From Pandoraea bronchicola (lineage in GTDB: Bacteria > Pseudomonadota > Gammaproteobacteria > Burkholderiales > Burkholderiaceae): DNA of 64,000 nucleotides. This document shows, piece after piece, positions 51,101 through 59,224 of this stretch. Each line of letters begins with the position of its first letter. Position 1 is the first letter of the stretch. The translations under genes were made by a program, and so were the position numbers. Where the stretch lies: assembly GCF_902459805.1 (NCBI RefSeq), contig NZ_CABPST010000004.1:62001-126000 (forward strand), given 5' to 3'. Below the pieces are notes generated by a model. The model ran no database searches, was not told the origin of the DNA, and worked only from the letters and a program-made list of their open reading frames with translations.

Positions 51101-52038
51101 TTCAATCCCAATGACTTCATGTAGGGGGGGGTTTGGCCGTCGGTGCCCGGCCGGTAATTCAGGCGATGCGAGAGCGCATCGGCCGCCTCACGCACCTGGC
51201 CGATGAGCCCTGCGTCGAGCATCGACGAGTCGATGTTGGCGCGCGGAATGGTGACGGTGATGGCGGCGCAAATGCGGCCCGCGTCGTTGCGCACCGGCGC
51301 ACTCACCACACTGATACCTCGCTCGAACGACGAGGCCGACACCGCATAGCCGCGCTCGGCATCCTCGCGCACGCGCTCGAACAGTTCTGCGAGCGTCTCG
51401 GGCGTCTGCGGCGTGTATTTCTCCAGCGTCTTTTCCGGATACAGCGCGCGAAGTTCGGCCAGCGTCAGGTCGCCCATCAACACATGGCCATGCACCGTGG
51501 CATGTGCCGGCAGACGCGTGCCAACATTGACCTTGATCGAATTGAAAACACCGGCCACGCTCTGCGCCTTCGCCACGAATACGATGTCGCGTCCGTCGCG
51601 AATCACGATGTGCGATGTCAGTTGGGTCGCGTCGCGCAGCCGTTCGATGATCGGAATCCCCAGATCGGTCAGCTCCAGCGAACTGAGGTATTCGAAGCCC
51701 AGACGCAGCACGGCCACCCCCAGACGGAAATTCTTCTCGCTGCCCGCGCGCTCCAGAAAACCCATCGCTTCGAGCGTTTGCAACAGACGAAAGACGGTCG
51801 TACGCGGAATACCCAGCCGCTGCGACAGCTCCGGTGCGCTGAACACGGCTTCGCGCGGCGAGAACTGCGTGAGGATGCGCAAGCCGCGCTCGAGGCCCGG
51901 CACGAGGTAACGCGTCTCGGACGTCGCGCTTTGCGCGATGTCGTCGCCGTCGGTCTGCGCGTCCTGAACGCTCAGTGCGTCGTCTTCGGTCTGCGCGTGG
52001 GCCGTCGTCATTGCGCGCTTCGGGGTTGCCGGTGCCAT
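51097..52038 (-). CDS. IclR-family transcriptional regulator
   Basis: 313 residues with a 40-residue polar N-terminal extension. The winged helix is GLERGLRILTQFSPREAVFSAPELSQRLGIPRTTVFRLLQTLEAMGFLE. The effector domain follows with FERGISVVSAPVRNDAGRICAAITVTIP. It lies inside the operon it presumably controls, overlapping the SDR gene by four bases and one base from the hydrolase gene. The 33-bp TTTCA/TGAAA-type operator found upstream of both the ABC genes and the porin is its likely target. ATG 52038 (MAPATPK) is preferred over 52089, which lies inside the hydrolase gene. Confidence 0.92.
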   Translation of the reverse strand: MAPATPKRAMTTAHAQTEDDALSVQDAQTDGDDIAQSATSETRYLVPGLERGLRILTQFSPREAVFSAPELSQRLGIPRTTVFRLLQTLEAMGFLERAGSEKNFRLGVAVLRLGFEYLSSLELTDLGIPIIERLRDATQLTSHIVIRDGRDIVFVAKAQSVAGVFNSIKVNVGTRLPAHATVHGHVLMGDLTLAELRALYPEKTLEKYTPQTPETLAELFERVREDAERGYAVSASSFERGISVVSAPVRNDAGRICAAITVTIPRANIDSSMLDAGLIGQVREAADALSHRLNYRPGTDGQTPPYMKSLGLK

Positions 52039-52039
52039 A

Positions 52040-52948
52040 TCAACGCTCTCCTGCCGCAACGCGTTCGAGCCATGCGGCAAGCGCGGCATTCAGAACGTCG
52101 GGGGTTTCGATATACGACGCGTGTCCCGCGCCTTCGATGATCTGCAGCGGTACGCCTGCCACTTCGGCAATCGTCTGACAGGCCGCAGGGGTCGTGATGG
52201 CATCCTGCGCGCCGACCGCCACGGCGACGGGCCCGGCGTGTGCAGCCACGTATTGCGCCAATTCGCCCGCAACATCGCCGTTCGAGAGCAGGTGCGTCGC
52301 CTGCCGGTAGCCGGCGGGCTGCACGCGTGCCATGTTCCACTTCACCCAGGCCCGCGGCAGGTCTGCGGCGTTCGGGGCGACGAGGTTGTCGCTGCGCTCG
52401 CGCGCCATGCCGGCCGGGCCGAGCTTGTCGAGCATCGACAGACGGCTGTCGCGTTTGGTCAGGCGCACTTGCGCATCGGCCTTGCCATAGCCACCGGCCG
52501 GCGAGCAGAGAAAGAGTCCGCGCACACGCTGCGGCGCGCGGCTCGCAAACTTCGTCGCCATGATCGCGCCCAGCGAATGACCGACGAGGGCGACGCTGTC
52601 CAGCCCGAGTGCATCGAGCCACGCCTCGAGGGCGTGGGCATAGGCGTCGGCGTGCGGTTCGGCGTCGGCGACATTCGACGTCTGTCCATACCCGGGGGCG
52701 TCCCACGCGTAAAGCGCGGCATCGAGCCCGGTGGCTTCGAACTGCGCCAGCCACGACGCGGCGCCGGAACCGATGCCATGCAGCATCACAACCGGCATGC
52801 CCTGCTCGGCGGGTACGCCCGAGCAACGATAGCCGACGGTGCCCGCGCGCGTAGCGATGGTGCGGTACGGGAAGGCGTTCAGTCGCTCGCGCAGCGGTGC
52901 GACGGTGGCGTCTTCGGGCACTTCAGGCAATAGGGCTTCAGCTTGCAT
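52040..52948 (-). CDS. alpha/beta hydrolase (meta-cleavage product hydrolase-like)
   Basis: 302 residues. The oxyanion stretch MLHGIGSGAASW, nucleophile elbow GHSLGA, acid in VAVGAQDAITTP and His in IEGAGHASYIETPD form a complete triad in the order of MhpC/BphD-type C-C bond hydrolases. That role would follow extradiol cleavage by the VOC enzyme. Esterase activity is the alternative. It ends one base before the IclR start. Normal length. Confidence 0.88.
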   Translation of the reverse strand: MQAEALLPEVPEDATVAPLRERLNAFPYRTIATRAGTVGYRCSGVPAEQGMPVVMLHGIGSGAASWLAQFEATGLDAALYAWDAPGYGQTSNVADAEPHADAYAHALEAWLDALGLDSVALVGHSLGAIMATKFASRAPQRVRGLFLCSPAGGYGKADAQVRLTKRDSRLSMLDKLGPAGMARERSDNLVAPNAADLPRAWVKWNMARVQPAGYRQATHLLSNGDVAGELAQYVAAHAGPVAVAVGAQDAITTPAACQTIAEVAGVPLQIIEGAGHASYIETPDVLNAALAAWLERVAAGER

Positions 52949-53048
52949 GGTCTGGACTGAACGTCTTGCTTAATGAATTCCTGCCGGTGTGGCGCCTGCC
53001 AGCGGCGAGCGCCTCACCGGACTTTCCGGAGCAACCGCCCCGGGCGGC

Positions 53049-53606
53049 TTACTTCTGTTCGCGTTTGATCTTGGCGAGCGGCGAATCCGGCGGATACGTC
53101 GGCGTGACCGGCTTTTGCGAGCCGAGCATCACGCACATGAGCGCGTCTTCGTCGCCGATGTTGATTTCCGTGCGATACACGCCCGGCGGCACGGAGATGA
53201 GGTCGCGCTCACCGAGAATGGCTTCCCACGTCTCGCCGTCGCGCTCGCAGATCACCTTCATCTTTCCGCGCATCACGAAGAAGATTTCCTCGACGTCCAT
53301 ATGGATGTGGCTCGGGCCGATGTTGCCGGCCGGGATCACCATCGTCGAGAACGTGAAATGACCGGCAGGCACCGTGTTGGTGTCCTTGGCCACGCCCGTG
53401 CCGCCCGTGCCGACATAACGCATTTGCGCGCGGCGGTACTTCGGGTCGTAGTCGGCCTGGAACTTCAGCGCGTCCCAGTCGTACTTGCGCGTCGAGAAAC
53501 GCGCCACACGTGTGTCCAGCCAGTCGCCGAACGCCTGACCTTCGGCCTGTGTCCAGCTTTCGACGGCCTGTGGCGTCGCGGTGTTTGTAGCTTCGGCTTG
53601 CGCCAT
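53049..53606 (-). CDS. cupin-domain protein
   Basis: 185 residues. One cupin barrel: motif 1 IGPSHIHMDVEEIFFVMRGKMKVI has two His and a Glu, and motif 2 GERDLISVPPGVYRTEINIGDEDAL has a Tyr/Glu setting instead of the usual His. An N-terminal helix region SWTQAEGQAFGDWLDTRVARF precedes it. A metal-dependent dioxygenase or isomerase, or an effector-binding protein, are all possible. It is encoded between the hydrolase and an SDR in the operon. Function is unresolved. Confidence 0.82.
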   Translation of the reverse strand: MAQAEATNTATPQAVESWTQAEGQAFGDWLDTRVARFSTRKYDWDALKFQADYDPKYRRAQMRYVGTGGTGVAKDTNTVPAGHFTFSTMVIPAGNIGPSHIHMDVEEIFFVMRGKMKVICERDGETWEAILGERDLISVPPGVYRTEINIGDEDALMCVMLGSQKPVTPTYPPDSPLAKIKREQK

Positions 53607-53647
53607 GTTGTCACTCCTTGAAGGCGTTGCGAATGAGGGGCAGCTCG

Positions 53648-54439
53648 TCAGGGCATGACGAAGCCGCCGTTGACCGGCAGAACCTGCCCGGTCACGAAAC
53701 GGGATGCATCGGAGAGCAGGAACAGCACCGGGCCGGTCACGTCGTCAGGCACCTGAGCACGCGGCAGCGCACGCCCCTCCAGATAGTGACGATGGCGCTC
53801 TGCGGGCACGTATGCCGTGGCCTCGACCTCGACGAGCCCCGGCGCGATGGCGTTCACGGTGATGCCGTAAGGGCCGAGTTCGCGCGCGAGCGAGCGGGTC
53901 ATCGACATCACCGCGCCCTTGCTGGCGGTGTAGGCGAGCAGACGCGGTGCGCCCCACAGCGCCGTGTCCGACGCGATGTTCACGACGCGCCCTTGCCCGG
54001 ACGCGCGCAGGAACGGCAGCGCCGCGATCGTCATGAGCCACGTGCCACGCACGTTGACGTTCATGACCGCGTCCCACGTCTCGATGCTCAACTCGGTGGC
54101 CAGCTTGCCGCCCGAATGGGTTATCGCACCATTGTTGACCAGTCCGTCGATGCCGCCCATTTGTTCGGCAGCCGCCTTCGCAGCGGCCTCTACCGAGGCC
54201 GGATCGCAGAGGTCAAGACGCACGAACGACACGGCGTATCCGCTGTCTTGCAACTCGGCCGCGAGCGCTTCCCCGGCCTGTGCGGCGATATCGGCGATCG
54301 TCACTTGCGCACCGCGTGCCACGGCGGCGCGCACGAATCCCTCGCCGAGGCCCCGCGCACCGCCCGTGATGAGCAGCTTCTTGCCGTTGAGCGGTGCCAG
54401 CGAGTCGGTGTCGAGCGGGAGGATGGGCAATTCGGTCAC
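53648..54439 (-). CDS. short-chain dehydrogenase/reductase
   Basis: 263 residues, classical SDR. TGGARGLGEGF binds NAD(P), VNNGAI is the NNAG-like motif, and the catalytic Ser lies in VNIASDTALWGAP, with Tyr and Lys in LAYTASKGAVMSM. The C-terminal DVTGPVLFLLSDASRFVTGQVLPVNGG is typical. Unlike the other SDR in this operon, all catalytic residues are present. It could oxidise a cis-dihydrodiol or secondary alcohol. It follows the permease gene after 18 bp. Confidence 0.93.
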   Translation of the reverse strand: MTELPILPLDTDSLAPLNGKKLLITGGARGLGEGFVRAAVARGAQVTIADIAAQAGEALAAELQDSGYAVSFVRLDLCDPASVEAAAKAAAEQMGGIDGLVNNGAITHSGGKLATELSIETWDAVMNVNVRGTWLMTIAALPFLRASGQGRVVNIASDTALWGAPRLLAYTASKGAVMSMTRSLARELGPYGITVNAIAPGLVEVEATAYVPAERHRHYLEGRALPRAQVPDDVTGPVLFLLSDASRFVTGQVLPVNGGFVMP

Positions 54440-54457
54440 GATGGAATTCCTCGGCGC

Positions 54458-55240
54458 TCAGGCGATGTTCATGGACGCGCGCGGCACGTAGTGCAGTGCG
54501 CGGCGTTCGAGCCAGACCACGGCGGCGTAGGCCGCGATACCGATGACGGTGAGCCCGGCGATCGCGACGAACACCATCGCGGTATTGCCCTGACCTTCGC
54601 CGTACACCAGCAGATAGCCCAGACCACGGTCGCCGCCGACCAGTTCGCCGACGGTCACGCCGATCACGGCCAGCGTCGACGCAATGCGCAAGCCTGCGAA
54701 AAGCGCCTGCATGGCCGAGGGAAATTCAACGAAGCGGAAGATTTGCCAGCGGCGGCCGCACAGCGCGCGCACCAGATTGACCATGTCGGGATCGACGGAG
54801 CGCACCGCGCCGAGTACGTTGATCATCACGGGGAAGAAGACGATCAGCACGGCTACGAGAATCTTCGGGTAGATCGTGTAGCCCATCCACATCACGAACA
54901 GCGGCGCGAACGCCACTTTCGGCGCGATCTGCAGTGCGAGGATGTACGGCGAGAGCATGGCTTCGGTCGACGGCGACAAGCCGAGGATCACGCCGATCAA
55001 CACGCCCAGTGCCGAGCCGATCACGAAGCCCGCGATCACTTCGAGCGCCGTCACGCCGATGTGCAGCCAGAGGTTCTCGACTTCGAACATGCGCACGCCT
55101 TCGACCAGCGTCGACGACAGCTTGGGCAGCACGAACTCGGGCACGCCGAACGCCGTCGGGCCCCATTGCCACACGGCCGCGAAGATCAGCAGCAACACGA
55201 AGCTGCCCGCGCTCAGTTGCGTTTTCGAAAGGGATTTCAT
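54458..55240 (-). CDS. ABC transporter permease (SsuC/TauC-like)
   Basis: 260 residues with six predicted membrane segments, beginning LSAGSFVLLLIFAAVWQWGP. The cytoplasmic EAA-type loop reads VNLVRALCGRRWQIFRFVEFPSAMQALFAGLRIA. It belongs to the nitrate/sulfonate/taurine transporter family. It follows the ATPase gene by 39 bp. The matching binding protein is encoded at 45243, in the same transcript. Confidence 0.93.
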   Translation of the reverse strand: MKSLSKTQLSAGSFVLLLIFAAVWQWGPTAFGVPEFVLPKLSSTLVEGVRMFEVENLWLHIGVTALEVIAGFVIGSALGVLIGVILGLSPSTEAMLSPYILALQIAPKVAFAPLFVMWMGYTIYPKILVAVLIVFFPVMINVLGAVRSVDPDMVNLVRALCGRRWQIFRFVEFPSAMQALFAGLRIASTLAVIGVTVGELVGGDRGLGYLLVYGEGQGNTAMVFVAIAGLTVIGIAAYAAVVWLERRALHYVPRASMNIA

Positions 55241-55279
55241 AGCGAGGATTCCAGTGTCTTGCAGTGTCGGGAGCCGAGA

Positions 55280-56149
55280 TCAACCGAGGTGGTCGTCACG
55301 GCCGACCTTGAGCAGTTCCATGAGATGGGCCACGTATTCGTTCATGCCCGCCTGCTTGCGGCGCTCGATGGGGTTATCGCGATGTGGCAGATCAATCGTG
55401 ATTTCTTCGATGATCGTGCCGGGGCGCTCGCTCATCACGAACACGCGATCCGACAGCGCAATCGCTTCTGCGAGGTCGTGGGTAATCATCAGCGCGGTCT
55501 TGCCTTCGGCGGCAAGCATCTGCGCGAGGTCTTGCTGGAGCACCATCTTGGTTTGGGCGTCGAGCGCCGAGAACGGCTCGTCCATGAGCAGGACATCCGG
55601 CTCGACGGCCAGCGTGCGAGCCAGCGCCGCGCGCTGACGCATGCCGCCCGAGAGCTGGTGCGGATAGTGATTTTCGAAGCCCTTCAGATGGCAACGCGCA
55701 AGCAGCGCCTTGGCCACTTCCGCACGCTCCGCCTTGCTGCGCCCGCGAATCTGCATGCCCAGCTCGACGTTCTTCTGAATCGAGCGCCACGGCATGAGCA
55801 AGTCTTTCTGCAGCATGAACGCGACTTGCTGCGACGGGCCGCGCACCGGCTTGCCCGCGAGCGTCACCTGGCCTTCGCTGGGCGCATACAGACCGGCGCC
55901 CATGTTGAGCAGCGTGCTCTTGCCGCAGCCGCTAGGGCCGATCAGCGAGACGAACTCACCGGACTTGATGCCGATGGACACGTTCGAGACAGCCGTCATT
56001 TCGCCCTTGCCCTGGCGATTTTTGAACCGACGCGTGACGCCGCGGTATTCGATGGCGAACGGCAGGAGTGCCGCCGCCGGCTGCGCCTGACGTGCGTCGG
56101 CATACGCCTCGGCTACGTTCGCGTCCTTCAATTGAATCGACCTGAGCAT
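55280..56149 (-). CDS. ABC transporter ATP-binding protein (SsuB/TauB-like)
   Basis: 289 residues. Walker A GPSGCGKST, Q-loop MLQKDLLMPW, signature LSGGMRQRAALA, Walker B VLLMDEPFSALD and the switch His in ITHDLAEA are all intact. It is the first gene of the 18-gene operon. A TTGACT-N15-TATAAT promoter and a 33-bp operator lie 100-165 bp upstream. It energises import by the permease encoded next to it. Confidence 0.95.
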   Translation of the reverse strand: MLRSIQLKDANVAEAYADARQAQPAAALLPFAIEYRGVTRRFKNRQGKGEMTAVSNVSIGIKSGEFVSLIGPSGCGKSTLLNMGAGLYAPSEGQVTLAGKPVRGPSQQVAFMLQKDLLMPWRSIQKNVELGMQIRGRSKAERAEVAKALLARCHLKGFENHYPHQLSGGMRQRAALARTLAVEPDVLLMDEPFSALDAQTKMVLQQDLAQMLAAEGKTALMITHDLAEAIALSDRVFVMSERPGTIIEEITIDLPHRDNPIERRKQAGMNEYVAHLMELLKVGRDDHLG

Positions 56150-56247
56150 GGGAAACCACCGTGTTTCTGGATGTTCAACTTGCCTCGGGCAGCCTGCCGC
56201 ATCACTTCGCCTGCATGGCTTGCCAGCCTGTCTTTCCCTTACGGGTT

Positions 56248-56286
56248 ACGTTTCACATATGAAACGTTGATTTACTTATGGATCAA
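56248..56286 (-). promoter_or_regulatory. operator upstream of the ABC/catabolic operon
   Basis: CGTTTCA-CATA-TGAAACG (56249-56266) is a perfect 7-bp dyad, continued by GTTGATTTACTTATG. The whole 33-bp block matches 57663-57695 upstream of the porin at 29 of 33 positions. It lies just downstream of the -10 box, where a repressor would block transcription. The operon's IclR protein is the likely binder. Confidence 0.7.
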
Positions 56287-56312
56287 TTATAGGGAGTGAT
56301 GCGCGCAGTCAA
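56286..56312 (-). promoter_or_regulatory. sigma70-like promoter of the catabolic operon
   Basis: On the minus strand, TTGACT (56312-56307) and TATAAT (56291-56286) are separated by 15 bases. Both boxes are close to consensus; the spacer is short, which suits an activator or a regulated promoter. Transcription would start near 56279, at the edge of the operator. Confidence 0.5.
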
Positions 56313-56380
56313 AATTATTTTTTGCCTAGGGGAAACCCGAGTTCATTGCGTTTTCAGTGCGCAGCCCGGTTGTCTGCGCG

Positions 56381-56414
56381 AAAAAAACGCCGGCGGGCAA
56401 AGGCCGGCCGGCGT
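56381..56414 (-). terminator. rho-independent terminator of the porin gene
   Basis: On the minus strand ACGCCGGC (56414-56407) pairs with GCCGGCGT (56394-56387) and is followed by T7 (56387-56381). It starts 38 bases after the porin stop codon. Confidence 0.85.
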
Positions 56415-56451
56415 ATGAAGTGAGACCACTGGGTGAATCAAGAACGTTGCG

Positions 56452-57561
56452 TCAGAAGGCGTGATGCACGCCCGACATGATGACGACCTGGCTTGCCGTC
56501 GACGATGCGCCAATCGTGTTGATCGCCGTCACCGCGCCATTGCCGCTCGCGTGCTGATAGACGCCGCTCACGTACACCTGCGTGCGCTTCGAAAATGCGT
56601 AGACGTCGCCAAGGCTGACCTGCGTCCAGCGCTTGCCGGACATCGTGGTCGTTGCCGCGCCGAAGGTGATCGTGTTCGCCACGCTCGTCGCATAGTTCGC
56701 GCCGCCATCGTACGACTGGTAGGTATCGCTGAAGCCCGGCGACTGGAGTTTCACGCGCGTGTACAAGGCGTGCAGCAGCCACGGCCCGAACCCATACGAC
56801 ACGCCGGCGCCCATGTTCTCGACGTTCGCGGCCGCATAAGTGCCGACCGGCTGCCCCTGGAAGGTTGCGCCACCGAGAACGGCCACGTTCGGCGTGCGGT
56901 TGTTCTCGTTCGAGTACACGGCAGAGGCCTTGAGGCCGCCGTTCGTGTAGTTCGCCGCCACGCTCCACTTGCGACCGTTGGCGAAGTTCGTGTTGTTGCC
57001 CAGCGAGATCATGGCACCCGCCTTGAACCCGGCGAAATCAGGCGTGACATAGCGCACCGAGTTGTCGACCTGCACCACAGACGTGTTGGCGAGTTCGTCG
57101 AGATTGCCCGGGTGGAACATGTACCAGTTCATGCCCAGATAGGCCGTGCTCATCGGGCCCAGCCAGTCGAAGTTGAACGTGGTCATGTGACCGATGGTGA
57201 CCGTCCCCATCTTGTCCGACTGCAGACCCAGCCACGACTGCCGGTTGAACATGGAACCGGCTTTGAGCGTGCTGCCGGTAAGCGTCGAGAACCCGTTTTC
57301 CAGCAGGAAGATGGCGCGGTTGCCGCCCCCCAGATCTTCCACGCCGCGCAGGCCCCAGCGATCCGGCTGCGTACCGCCCTGCTGAGCGATCCAGTTCGCG
57401 CTGCCGCTCTGGTTGTTCACGTAGGCCACGCCCGCATCCATGCTGCCGTAGATCGTGACGTTGCTCTGCGCCTGCGCTGCGACCGGCACGCCAGCCGCCA
57501 GCAGCATTGCTGCCGCCAGCGTCGTCATGCCCGGGATCCGCCCCATCGGAAACCGCTTCAT
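56452..57561 (-). CDS. outer-membrane porin (OmpC/Gram-negative porin type)
   Basis: 369 residues. A signal peptide (LAAAMLLAAGVPVAAQAQS) is followed by the mature start SNVTIYGSMDAGVAY, the betaproteobacterial general porin signature. The loop 3 / constriction region includes GHMTTFNFDWLGPM, and the last residues GVHHAF end in Phe for Bam-dependent assembly. It shares the operator block with the catabolic operon, so it is probably the dedicated outer-membrane channel for that substrate. The start is MKRFPMG at 57561. Confidence 0.95.
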   Translation of the reverse strand: MKRFPMGRIPGMTTLAAAMLLAAGVPVAAQAQSNVTIYGSMDAGVAYVNNQSGSANWIAQQGGTQPDRWGLRGVEDLGGGNRAIFLLENGFSTLTGSTLKAGSMFNRQSWLGLQSDKMGTVTIGHMTTFNFDWLGPMSTAYLGMNWYMFHPGNLDELANTSVVQVDNSVRYVTPDFAGFKAGAMISLGNNTNFANGRKWSVAANYTNGGLKASAVYSNENNRTPNVAVLGGATFQGQPVGTYAAANVENMGAGVSYGFGPWLLHALYTRVKLQSPGFSDTYQSYDGGANYATSVANTITFGAATTTMSGKRWTQVSLGDVYAFSKRTQVYVSGVYQHASGNGAVTAINTIGASSTASQVVIMSGVHHAF

Positions 57562-57662
57562 CTGTGTACTCCTGTCGTTCGATGATTCGAGAACGGTGAA
57601 GACGCCGCACACGGCGCGCGGCGACCCAAGCCGGTCACACCCGTCGCACATTCGCATTATTG

Positions 57663-57702
57663 ACGTTCCACCTATGAAACGTTGGATTACTTATGAAACC
57701 AA
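57663..57702 (-). promoter_or_regulatory. operator upstream of the porin gene
   Basis: CGTTCCA-CCTA-TGAAACG, a 7-bp dyad with one mismatch, then GTTGGATTACTTATGAAACCAA. It shares 29 of the first 33 positions with 56248-56280. A second TATGAAAC half-site sits 19 bp on (57693-57699). Likely target of the operon's IclR regulator. Confidence 0.65.
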
Positions 57703-57945
57703 CTGTGCAGAGCTTAGGCCACGTGAGGGGCGAGTCCCGCAGCGGAGATACACGAATTGATGAGAGGAAATTGGCGTGATAACGCGCGCACGTCCGGCGG
57801 CAATGTGCCGGCATGATGCGCGATCGGGCACACCGCTCGTCCCGTTGACGTTGCAGGAAGTCCACGGCTCCCGCCCTTTTCCGCGAAGTCGTTCGCTCAG
57901 GATTTACCCGGGGCCCCCTTGCGATCAATCGAATCAAAAACAATA

Positions 57946-57974
57946 ATATTTGAACATCATGTTCATATTTGAAC
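57946..57974 (+). promoter_or_regulatory. palindromic operator upstream of the NicC-like gene
   Basis: TGAACAT-C-ATGTTCA (57951-57965) is a perfect 7-bp dyad. The decamer ATATTTGAAC occurs at 57946-57955 and again at 57965-57974, 19 bp apart, giving three half-sites. It lies 47-75 bp upstream of the start codon. The IclR gene downstream in the same operon is the probable partner. Confidence 0.65.
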
Positions 57975-58020
57975 GTTTTATTTTTCCGATTCATCGTCTC
58001 TTTTGTCAAAGGATGTCCCC

Positions 58021-59178
58021 ATGCAAGCTCCTCTCATCGGCATCAACGGTGCCGGCATCGGCGGTCTGGCCACCGCCATCGGTCTGATCCGTGCGGGTTT
58101 TCGTGTGCGTGTGTACGAGCAGGCGTCGCAGTTCGCCCGTGTGGGCGCGGACATCAACCTGACGCCCAATGCCGTGCGCGCGCTCGACGGCCTCGGTGTC
58201 GGCGATGCGCTGCGCAAGACGGCGGCGCAACCGAGCCATCGCATCAGCCGCACGTGGGATTCAGGCGAAGAGACGTCGCGTCTGGAGATGGCACAGACAG
58301 CGCAATCGAAATACGGTGCTCCGCAGCTCACGATGCACCGCGCCGATCTGTTGCAGGCGCTAGAGCAGGCGGTGCCCGCCGAGTCGATTGCGCTGGGCAA
58401 GAAGCTCGTGTCGTTCGAAGCGCCGGAAGCGTCACAGGCCGGCCGCATTCGGCTGACGTTCGCGGATGGCACACATGACGACGTCGACGTGCTAATCGGT
58501 GCGGACGGTATTCACTCCGTGGTGCGCACTGGCTTGTTCGGGCCGGAGTCGCCAGAATTCACTGGCGTCGTGGCGTACCGCGCGGTCGTGCCGGCGGACA
58601 AGCTCGACGGCGTGCCGAATCTTGACGCGTTCACGAAATGGTGGGGGCCGAATCCGTCGAGTCAGATCGTGACGTTCCCGCTCAATCTCGGCCGCGACAT
58701 CTTCGTGTTCGCCACCACGCCGCAGGATAGCTGGACGCTTGAATCGTGGACCGCGCCGGGCGACGTGCATGAGTTGCGCGCCATGTATGCCGACTACCAC
58801 CCCGAGGCCCGCGCCCTTCTCGCCGCGTGCGACAGAGTGCTGAAATCGGCGCTCTACGTGCGCGACCCGTTGCCGCAATGGTCGCGCGATCGCGTGTCGC
58901 TGCTTGGCGACGCAAGCCATCCGATGATGCCGTTCATGGCGCAGGGAGCTGGCATGGCGATCGAGGATGCTGTGGTACTGTCTCGCCACCTTGCTGCCGC
59001 GGGTCCAAGCGCCGACGCCGCCGCCCTCGCTGCTGCGCTCGCGCGCTACGAAACGTCGCGGCGCGAGCGCACGGCACGCGTGCAGATCGGCTCGCGCGGC
59101 AATCAATGGCTCAAGGAAGGCGGCAATGCCGATTGGGTCTACGAGTACGACGCGTGGCAAGTTCCGCTCGCGGCCTGA
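58021..59178 (+). CDS. FAD-dependent monooxygenase, 6-hydroxynicotinate 3-monooxygenase (NicC)-like
   Basis: 385 residues of the salicylate hydroxylase group. NGAGIGGLATAIGLIRAG binds FAD, LIGADGIHSVVR is the DG motif, and SLLGDASHPMMPFMAQGAGMAIEDAVVLSRHL is the GD motif. The stretches YGAPQLTMHRADLL and KWWGPN, the DPLPQWSRDRV block and the C-terminal DWVYEYD closely follow NicC as I remember it. The predicted reaction is decarboxylative hydroxylation of a hydroxy-pyridine or hydroxybenzoic acid. AAAGGA is 9 bases before ATG 58021. An IclR gene follows 46-64 bases later. Confidence 0.88.
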   Translation: MQAPLIGINGAGIGGLATAIGLIRAGFRVRVYEQASQFARVGADINLTPNAVRALDGLGVGDALRKTAAQPSHRISRTWDSGEETSRLEMAQTAQSKYGAPQLTMHRADLLQALEQAVPAESIALGKKLVSFEAPEASQAGRIRLTFADGTHDDVDVLIGADGIHSVVRTGLFGPESPEFTGVVAYRAVVPADKLDGVPNLDAFTKWWGPNPSSQIVTFPLNLGRDIFVFATTPQDSWTLESWTAPGDVHELRAMYADYHPEARALLAACDRVLKSALYVRDPLPQWSRDRVSLLGDASHPMMPFMAQGAGMAIEDAVVLSRHLAAAGPSADAAALAAALARYETSRRERTARVQIGSRGNQWLKEGGNADWVYEYDAWQVPLAA

Positions 59179-59224
59179 GTGACCTCTGGCGGCGCCAGCA
59201 CGACATGCTCGCCGCCCCCTTTCG

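Larger units (their letters stand above)
56150..56451. other. intergenic region holding operon promoter, operator and porin terminator
   Basis: 302 bases between the porin stop and the ATPase start, both minus strand. It contains, from right to left, the porin terminator, the promoter boxes and the dyad operator listed separately. Nothing else is seen. Confidence 0.7.
57562..58020. other. divergent promoter region, porin / NicC-like gene
   Basis: 459 bases. The porin-side operator lies at 57663-57702, and the palindrome for the plus-strand operon at 57946-57974. The middle part is GC-rich with no reading frame or further repeat worth naming. Confidence 0.6.

Noticed and set aside
53618-56299. 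An 893-codon plus-strand frame opposite the SDR and ABC transporter genes
   Set aside because: It is an antisense shadow produced by GC-rich third positions of the minus-strand genes. Its composition is rich in His, Arg and Gly, it has no domain, and it crosses three genes with clear motifs.
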